Below are positions 1 through 4,240 of a stretch of DNA of 6,120 nt, piece after piece. Every line of letters starts with the position of its first letter. Position 1 is the first letter of the stretch. Source of the DNA: Verrucomicrobiota bacterium (lineage in GTDB: Bacteria; Verrucomicrobiota; Verrucomicrobiia; Opitutales; UBA953). The notes beneath the pieces are model-generated. The model saw nothing but the letters and a program-made list of their open reading frames with translations. It did no database searches and had not been told where the DNA came from. The DNA lies in assembly GCA_009924535.1 (NCBI GenBank), contig RFRI01000094.1:1-6120 (forward strand), given 5' to 3'. Made by a program: the position numbers and the translations under genes.

Positions 1-1018
1 TTCCCGTTGTTCTGGGGGTCGTCGCGGTGTTTCCGGTCCGGCTCAGGCCCACGCTGGGGTCGGTGTCGGGGTTGGCCGCGGCGGTGGGGTAGGCGACGTC
101 CTCGCGGATGGCGACCAAGGCGCTGACCCGGCACTTCGACAGGCCTTGCTTCACGGTCACGCGCACCCACATGAGGATGACCTCGTCGTCGAACTTGGCC
201 ATGTTGATGCCGCCGCCGACGAGCTGACGGACTTCGCTGGTCACGCGGAAGTAGGGAGGGGTGCCGACGATGCGCTTGCCGATCTCGCTCTGGCGCTCGC
301 GGATCAGGGCGACCTGCTTCTCGTCCAGGCCTTGCGAGAGGAGCACGGCGTCCGAGGCGGTGTTGATGTTGGCCTGGGGGAAGGTGTACAGGCTGACGCA
401 GCCCTTGAAGGCCTCGAAGATCGGCGTGGGCCGGCCGAGCTCGTCGAAGAACTGCTCCTTGGCGACGCCGATGGAGCGGAACTCCTCGAAGCTGCGGATG
501 GGGCGGCGCGCGGGGCGGAACGAGAGGGTGCTGCGCTGGTACGCGGCGTCCGTCGCTTCCTCCTCGATGGACTCGTAGGACTTGCTCTGCCACGCGACGA
601 TGGCGTCCGCGACGCGTTCGGCGTCGCGCTGTTCCATGCCGAGGGAGTAGAGCAGCTGGATGAGGTCGTTCTTGGAGAGCACGCTCAGCGGCAGCTTGGC
701 GGTCTCGTCCTCGTATTCGAACTTCACCTCGAGGCCGTCGCGCGCCGGGAAGCCGGCGTAGGCATGCGGGTCGTCGTAGCCCTGCGAGGGCGCGTGGATC
801 TTGTTCAGGTCGATCGAGCGGATCTCGGCGATGACGGCCAGCGCGAGCTCGAGCTCCGACTGCGCGTCGGCCCGCAGGCGCCGACGGTCCGCCTCGCGCG
901 TCGCCATGGCGAGCTCGAGGGAGTTGTCCTCCATGAACCGGCCGAGCAGCAGCGCGGCCAGGGTGATGAGCACGAGGACGACGATGATGACCGAGCCGCG
1001 GCGCTTCCTGACGTTCAT
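1..1018 (-). CDS. gspK: Type II secretion minor pseudopilin GspK (3' end beyond window)
   Basis: This is the large minor pseudopilin that, in characterised T2SS, caps the pseudopilus tip together with GspI and GspJ in the inner membrane and periplasm. ATG at 1018; 339 codons are visible with no stop. Residues 1-8 (MNVRKRRG) are a short basic prepilin leader ending in Gly8, followed by a hydrophobic helix (about 9-26). Mature position +5 is Val rather than Glu, the known exception that marks GspK. Residues 108-143 (KLPLSVLSKNDLIQLL, then ADAIVAWQ) and 215-226 (QANINTASDAVL) match the helical-domain signatures of GspK. The family is usually about 300-340 residues, so little is missing. Residues after about 308 form a Pro/Thr/Ala-rich, low-complexity tail. 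The start overlaps the gspJ stop by ATGA. It has exactly two cysteines, C207 and C296. Family assignment is firm; the true C-terminus is unseen. Confidence 0.9.
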   Translation of the reverse strand, partial: MNVRKRRGSVIIVVLVLITLAALLLGRFMEDNSLELAMATREADRRRLRADAQSELELALAVIAEIRSIDLNKIHAPSQGYDDPHAYAGFPARDGLEVKFEYEDETAKLPLSVLSKNDLIQLLYSLGMEQRDAERVADAIVAWQSKSYESIEEEATDAAYQRSTLSFRPARRPIRSFEEFRSIGVAKEQFFDELGRPTPIFEAFKGCVSLYTFPQANINTASDAVLLSQGLDEKQVALIRERQSEIGKRIVGTPPYFRVTSEVRQLVGGGINMAKFDDEVILMWVRVTVKQGLSKCRVSALVAIREDVAYPTAAANPDTDPSVGLSRTGNTATTPRTTG

Positions 1019-1656
1019 GGCGTGGAGGCGCCGGAGCGCTTGATGGGGAGGTTGATCACCTTCTCGGACTTGAGCGCGCCGCGCTCGAACAGGAGGTGGA
1101 TGCGCGCGGGCTTCTTCCAGGCGGTGCCGCCGGTCTCGTTCACGGGCTCGTCCTCGACCTTCCACTCCTTGAGGTCCGGGTCGTAATACTCGTAATGGAT
1201 CGCGGTCACGAACGGGCTGATGACGGTGTCGTGCTTGTCGGTCTTGTCCCGCTCGATCTCGAGGCGCGACTGCCACTGGAACACGAGCCCGCGGCCTTCC
1301 TCGACGTAGACGTTGAAGTCGACGTCGGGCAGCGGCGCCTCCGGCCAGTCGGCCAGGCGGCCGGCGTCGGCCAGCAGGAAGCTGAGGCGAGGCTTGGTCG
1401 ACCCCGCGCCGTCGTCGACGTCCTTGAGCGCGACGCCCGAGGCGCTCGGGCCGTAGGTCGCCAGCTCGAAGGCGTTGCGCACGAGCCCGGTCGCCGCGCG
1501 CGCATGCTGGTCGAAGAGCCGCTTGTCGCGGCCGCCGCCCCAGAGTTCGCTCATCGAGAAGAGGAAGGAGCTCAGCGAGACCATCAGGATGCCGAGCAAG
1601 GCGAGCGAGACGAGCATCTCGAGCAGCGTGAAGCCGCGCCGGAAGGTGGCCCTCAT
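1015..1656 (-). CDS. gspJ: Type II secretion minor pseudopilin GspJ
   Basis: This 213-residue minor pseudopilin is expected to sit at the pseudopilus tip with GspI and GspK. The leader MRATFRRG ends at Gly8; the mature protein begins FTLLE with Glu at +5, followed by a hydrophobic helix to about residue 34, as required for processing by the prepilin peptidase GspO and for membrane insertion. The C-terminal half fits GspJ: AIHYEYYDPDLKEWKVEDEP (153-172), then KKPARIHLLFE (181-191), corresponding to the family pattern of a Tyr-Tyr-Asp strand, a Trp, and a Pro-Ala-Arg-Ile strand. Length is normal for the family. The ATG at 1656 is chosen because it overlaps the gspI stop (ATGA) and puts the leader at the right length; the frame stays open upstream, but that sequence is only gspI read out of frame. 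No Shine-Dalgarno is visible, so translation probably depends on coupling. There are no cysteines. Confidence 0.92.
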   Translation of the reverse strand: MRATFRRGFTLLEMLVSLALLGILMVSLSSFLFSMSELWGGGRDKRLFDQHARAATGLVRNAFELATYGPSASGVALKDVDDGAGSTKPRLSFLLADAGRLADWPEAPLPDVDFNVYVEEGRGLVFQWQSRLEIERDKTDKHDTVISPFVTAIHYEYYDPDLKEWKVEDEPVNETGGTAWKKPARIHLLFERGALKSEKVINLPIKRSGASTP

Positions 1657-2294
1657 CGCTTGGCCGGCCGCGCGGCGGGCTGCCCTCCGGGTTGTCCGCC
1701 CTTGGCGGGTTGGGCTGGCTGGCCGTTCTTGCCGTTCTGCGGGGTGCCCTGGCCGTTCTTCCCGCCCTTGCCGTTGGCGCCGGTCTGGCCGGGCACGAGT
1801 TTCTTGCCGCGCGTGGGCGAGCTGATGAAGGCGGAATTGCCGTCGGCCTCCTTGTAGCCGCGTTCCTTCTCGAGGCGCTGGCGCGCGTCGTCGCGGATCT
1901 TCTGGCGGTCCGCCGGGATCGACCACGTGGGGCGAAGGAGCATGCGGGTCTCGCTGATCTCCTCGGGTTCGCCGCCGTTCGCGGTGGGGATCTCGCACGA
2001 CAGCTCCACGGCGAAGAGGTCGCTCACGGCGGTGGCTTCGATCTTGCCCTTCCAGTGCGCGGTGCGGCCGCCGGGCAGGTGGATGTCCCCGCCGGTCTCG
2101 ACGTCGTCGAAGCCCGGCGTCTCCATGAGCGCGGCGCGGCAACGCGCGATGTCGTCCAGGCGTTGTTCGTCCTGCTGCAGCGCGATGCGTCCGAGGATCA
2201 CGTTGGAATACGCGGCGCCGAGGCTGACGGCCGCGAGCGCGAAGATGGCGAGGCTGACCAGCACCTCGATGAGGGTGAAGCCGCGGCGTCTCAT
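1653..2294 (-). CDS. gspI: Type II secretion minor pseudopilin GspI with long basic C-terminal tail
   Basis: This 213-residue minor pseudopilin is thought to initiate pseudopilus assembly with GspJ. The leader is very short (MRRRG, cleavage after Gly5), and the mature N-terminus FTLIEVLVSLAIFALAA has Glu at +5 and the classic type IV pilin helix. Residues 6-126 cover the usual GspI core (family members are commonly about 120-130 residues). Beyond this lie a charged, probably helical stretch (about 127-150) and a tail at 163-213 made almost only of Gly, Gln, Asn, Pro, Ala and Lys/Arg, with no acidic residue. The tail is not a frameshift artefact, because the frame runs straight to a TGA that overlaps the gspJ ATG. 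Start at 2294 overlaps the gspH stop (ATGA). Two cysteines, C52 and C100. Assignment as GspI rests on leader, operon position (H-I-J) and core size; the tail function is unknown. Confidence 0.85.
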   Translation of the reverse strand: MRRRGFTLIEVLVSLAIFALAAVSLGAAYSNVILGRIALQQDEQRLDDIARCRAALMETPGFDDVETGGDIHLPGGRTAHWKGKIEATAVSDLFAVELSCEIPTANGGEPEEISETRMLLRPTWSIPADRQKIRDDARQRLEKERGYKEADGNSAFISSPTRGKKLVPGQTGANGKGGKNGQGTPQNGKNGQPAQPAKGGQPGGQPAARPAKR

Positions 2295-2833
2295 TTGGGG
2301 GCGACGGCCGGCAACGGCGCGCAGGTGAGCGGGTCGATCGGGATGACGGTCCGGTTCTCGTTGCGGGTGACGTCCAGGCGCACGCGGTCGCACGTGCCGT
2401 CCGGATAGAAGCGCATGCGGGCGAGGGCCTTTTCGGAGGCCACGCCGCCGAGCAGGATCGCGCCGGTGCTTTCGGGCGCGAGGATCTTGACCTTCACGCC
2501 TTCGACCTTCGGCAGCTTCTCTTCGGCGCGCGGATGCGCCTCGTCGGCGTTCTCCTCGCCCCATTCGAAATCCGGCCCGTCTTCGTCGGGGCTCTCCTTG
2601 GGCGCGAGCTCGAGGACCTTGCCCTTTTCCACCGCCTGGCGGCGGATGGTCTGCAGCAGCGCCGTCAGCGCGTCTTCCGGGTCCGAACGCGCGGTGCCCT
2701 TGAGCAGCTGCGCCGAACCGCCGATCATGACGGCCGCGAGCATGCTCATCAGGCCGAGGACGAGCAGCGTCTCCAACAAGGTGAAGCCGCGGCGCGCCGG
2801 AGAGCCGGATCGATGCTGCGGAGCCGGGTTCAC
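2291..2833 (-). CDS. gspH: Type II secretion minor pseudopilin GspH (GTG start)
   Basis: This 180-residue pseudopilin is the subunit expected to link the GspI-J-K tip to the GspG shaft. The leader of 16 residues ends ARRG; the mature protein begins FTLLETLLVLGLMSMLAAV with Glu at +5. The start is a GTG at 2833 that forms a GTGA overlap with the gspG stop; no ATG lies between it and the leader cleavage site, so the GTG is needed to keep the leader. A C-terminal strand RFYPDGTCDRVRLDV (141-155) is typical of GspH/FimT-like folds, where 'FxPDGT' is a common motif. Unusual is a strongly acidic segment at about 80-106 (12 Asp/Glu in 27 residues). C148 and C171 could form a disulfide. Assignment as GspH rather than another minor pseudopilin rests on gene order between G and I plus the FYPDGT motif. 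Confidence 0.87.
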   Translation of the reverse strand: MNPAPQHRSGSPARRGFTLLETLLVLGLMSMLAAVMIGGSAQLLKGTARSDPEDALTALLQTIRRQAVEKGKVLELAPKESPDEDGPDFEWGEENADEAHPRAEEKLPKVEGVKVKILAPESTGAILLGGVASEKALARMRFYPDGTCDRVRLDVTRNENRTVIPIDPLTCAPLPAVAPK

Positions 2834-3285
2834 CAGTTGCCGATATCGTCTTCGGTGTCCGGCTTGCCGTCTTTGCCCATCGAGAAGAGGTCGTAAGGGG
2901 TCGACGAGGCTTCGGTGTTCTTGGTGCCGGGGTAGCGGTACTGGAACTCATGGCCCCACGGGTCGACCGGCACGCGGCCGCCCTTGGCGTCGAGGTACGG
3001 CCCGCGCCAGCCGGTCTTGCCTTCCGGGGCGACGACCAGGGCCTTCAGGCCTTCTTCGGTCGAAGGATAATCGCCGGTGGCCAGACGGTAGTTCAGCAGC
3101 GCGGTCTTCATCGAGTCGTTGACCATGGTCTTGGCCGAGAACTCCTGGCCTTCGCCGAGGATCTTGCCGACGTTCGTGACGGCGAGGCCGACGAGCATGC
3201 CGACGATGGCGACGGCGACGAGGATCTCCATCAAGGTGAAGCCCTTGCGGAGACGGCGGGCGGCGTTCTTTTGTACGGGGGTCAT
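2830..3285 (-). CDS. gspG: Type II secretion major pseudopilin GspG
   Basis: This 151-residue protein is the main shaft subunit of the T2SS pseudopilus. The leader MTPVQKNAARRLRKG is cut after Gly15; the mature protein begins FTLMEILVAVAIVGMLVGLA with Glu at +5. Diagnostic GspG features follow: an N-terminal helix to about residue 65, 'NYRLATGDYPSTEEGLKALV' (65-84), 'GWRGPYL' (92-98), 'DPWGHEFQYRYPG' (108-120) and a C-terminal 'SMGKDGKPDTEDDIGNW' (135-151). In characterised GspG proteins this last loop carries the aspartates of the structural calcium site. Length is typical. ATG at 3285 lies 20 bases after the preceding stop; the upstream strand reads CCTCCC just before ATG, so no Shine-Dalgarno is present. 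First in the G-H-I-J-K chain. No cysteines. The clearest assignment in the window. Confidence 0.97.
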   Translation of the reverse strand: MTPVQKNAARRLRKGFTLMEILVAVAIVGMLVGLAVTNVGKILGEGQEFSAKTMVNDSMKTALLNYRLATGDYPSTEEGLKALVVAPEGKTGWRGPYLDAKGGRVPVDPWGHEFQYRYPGTKNTEASSTPYDLFSMGKDGKPDTEDDIGNW

Positions 3286-3305
3286 GGGAGGTTTTTGAGA
3301 AAAGT

Positions 3306-3959
3306 TCAGCGGACCTTCGGGGTCTTGGTGGTCTTGCCGGTGGTGGGCGCGGCGCCCTTGGTCGTGGCGGCGTCGCCGCCGCGCTGACGCGGCGAGCCGT
3401 CGGTCTGGCCGCCGTCGGCATTGCCGCCGCGTCCCTTGCCGAACTTGTCGCGCATGGACTGACGGAAGGCTTCGATCTGTTCCGGGGTGAGATTGGCGGC
3501 GCCGCCGGCTCCGGGCGCGCCCGCGACGGCGGCTTGCGGGGCGACGACGTTGGAAACGGCCGCGAGCTGCGCGGCGCTCGGACCGCGATACGCGATCACG
3601 ACGGCCTGGTGCAGCGCCATCTGCTGGGGCTGGCCGCCGTTGTCGATCACGAGGGTCTCGTTCGCGGCATCGAAGCCTTTCACGACCACCGGGACGTTCG
3701 TCGACGGCGCCTCGCCTTCGGCCACCCAGCTCGACTGCCTGGTCTGGGTGTTGTAGATGCTGAAGTAGTTGACGCCGCCTTCGGCATACATGCCGCGGAA
3801 TTCCAGGGTGCTCGGCGCCACGCCCGGACCGGCCGGCGCCGCGGTGCCGCCAAACGGCGAGTTCTTGACGAGGCCTTCGAGGTCGACGGCCGAGGCGGTG
3901 CCAAGTCCGAGCAGGGCCGCGGTCAGCAGGCTGCCAGTGAGACGGGGGAGGGTGCGCAT
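3306..3959 (-). CDS. Exported protein of unknown family, possibly GspC-like, first gene of the pseudopilin operon
   Basis: I do not recognise this 217-residue protein with certainty. ATG at 3959 gives a good signal peptide (1-24, basic start, hydrophobic core SLLTAALLGLGTASA, cleavage before VDL). A TTG at 3998 would add 13 residues and spoil the signal, so it is rejected. Residues 51-110 form a compact beta-rich stretch: LEFRGMYAEGGVNYFSIYN, then a Trp-Val-x-x-Gly-Glu segment, VVVKGFDAANETLVIDNGG and QQMAL. This order (Gly-containing strand, strand with bound 'Trp..Gly-Glu', strand, 'L-x-L' strand) resembles the HR domain of GspC or the periplasmic domain of PilP, which contact the secretin. 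A probable helix NLTPEQIEAFRQSMRDKFGK (146-165) and a basic, Gly/Thr-rich disordered tail (166-217) follow. The gene lies 20 bases upstream of gspG, so they are probably co-transcribed. True GspC keeps its N-terminal helix as an anchor, whereas here cleavage looks likely. The gene call is sound; the function is inference. Confidence 0.82.
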   Translation of the reverse strand: MRTLPRLTGSLLTAALLGLGTASAVDLEGLVKNSPFGGTAAPAGPGVAPSTLEFRGMYAEGGVNYFSIYNTQTRQSSWVAEGEAPSTNVPVVVKGFDAANETLVIDNGGQPQQMALHQAVVIAYRGPSAAQLAAVSNVVAPQAAVAGAPGAGGAANLTPEQIEAFRQSMRDKFGKGRGGNADGGQTDGSPRQRGGDAATTKGAAPTTGKTTKTPKVR

Positions 3960-3985
3960 CTTATTAAAGGGGAGGGGTATCTCTA

Positions 3986-4014
3986 AAACACCAAGCAAGG
4001 GGTTAGGTTGCCAA
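3986..4014 (-). promoter_or_regulatory. Putative promoter of the pseudopilin operon
   Basis: Read on the minus strand, TTGGCA (4014-4009) is followed after 17 bases by GTGTTT (3991-3986), about 26 bases before the ATG at 3959. The -35-like box matches TTGACA at five of six positions; the -10-like box is poor. Support comes mainly from the near copy in front of the divergent gene, which has the same spacing. No Shine-Dalgarno lies between this site and the ATG; the bases before ATG instead read CCCCTCCCC. Confidence 0.35.
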
Positions 4015-4218
4015 CTTCATCGCCATCTTGGACACCCCTCCGAGGCGTATCGAGGAATATTGCCTAAAGCGGCCAGTTTCGCCCCATTCCAGGCCTGAAA
4101 CCCCCAAGAAACGTCCGAAATGGCCTATCCAATCGATTGCCCCTCAGCCGGTTAGGCTTTTTTACGATTTTTTGACAACTTTTTGACGGTTCGGGCCTTT
4201 GGTTTGCAACCTAGCCCC
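3999..4218. repeat. Inverted pair of 17-base elements flanking the divergent intergenic region
   Basis: Copy 1 at 3999-4015 reads GGGGTTAGGTTGCCAAC on the plus strand. Copy 2 at 4202-4218 reads GGGGCTAGGTTGCAAAC on the minus strand. They match at 15 of 17 positions. Each gene therefore sees GTTkGCAACCTArCCCC on its own sense strand, ending 39 bases (minus-strand gene) or 22 bases (plus-strand gene) before its start codon. The -35-like boxes lie inside the copies. The similarity stops sharply at both ends except for a TGTTT found at the same offset downstream of each. A shared promoter or a regulator binding site is the best reading. Confidence 0.6.
4158..4187 (+). promoter_or_regulatory. Phased T-tracts and TTTTTGAC direct repeat upstream of the cytochrome promoter
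   Basis: Three T-tracts lie at 4158-4163, 4168-4173 and 4180-4184, with centres about 10 and 11.5 bases apart, close to one helical turn. The last two are each followed by GAC, giving an 8-base direct repeat TTTTTGAC at 4169-4176 and 4180-4187 with an 11-base period. In an otherwise GC-rich window this is a striking AT-rich block, placed some 15-45 bases before the -35-like box at 4203. It could be a curved-DNA or UP-like element, or tandem half-sites for a regulator. Confidence 0.4.
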
Positions 4219-4230
4219 GCCCGCTATGTT
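4203..4230 (+). promoter_or_regulatory. Putative promoter of the cytochrome gene
   Basis: TTTGCA (4203-4208), a 16-base spacer and TATGTT (4225-4230) form a weak -35/-10 pair, four of six matches in each box. If real, transcription would begin around 4236-4238, only a few bases before the ATG at 4241, giving a nearly leaderless message; this agrees with the absence of a Shine-Dalgarno. The same layout appears in mirror image before the operon on the other strand. Confidence 0.35.
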
Positions 4231-4240
4231 TAAATGACGG

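Noticed and set aside
146..1186. A 346-codon open frame on the plus strand opposite gspK and gspJ
   Set aside because: It is antisense to well-supported pseudopilin genes, with a composition (Ala, Glu, Arg, Asp, Val) expected from reading GC-rich codons backwards.
3960..3998. TTG at 3998 as an alternative start of the exported protein
   Set aside because: It would lengthen the N-terminus with a segment before the signal peptide and overlap the proposed promoter; the ATG at 3959 gives a standard signal peptide.
4076..4100. GTTTC ... GAAAC inverted repeat in the middle of the intergenic region
   Set aside because: Five-base arms with a 14-16 base loop are expected by chance; no T-run or symmetry with the flanking promoters supports a function.
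4146..4163. AGCC-GGTTA-GGCT followed by T6, resembling a small rho-independent terminator on the plus strand
   Set aside because: The stem is only 4 base pairs and no plus-strand gene ends upstream; the T-run is better explained as part of the phased T-tract block.
4226..4237. Minimal reading frame ATG TTT AAA TGA just before and in frame with the cytochrome ATG
   Set aside because: It overlaps the likely -10 box and probably lies at or upstream of the transcription start, so translation as an upstream peptide is unlikely.
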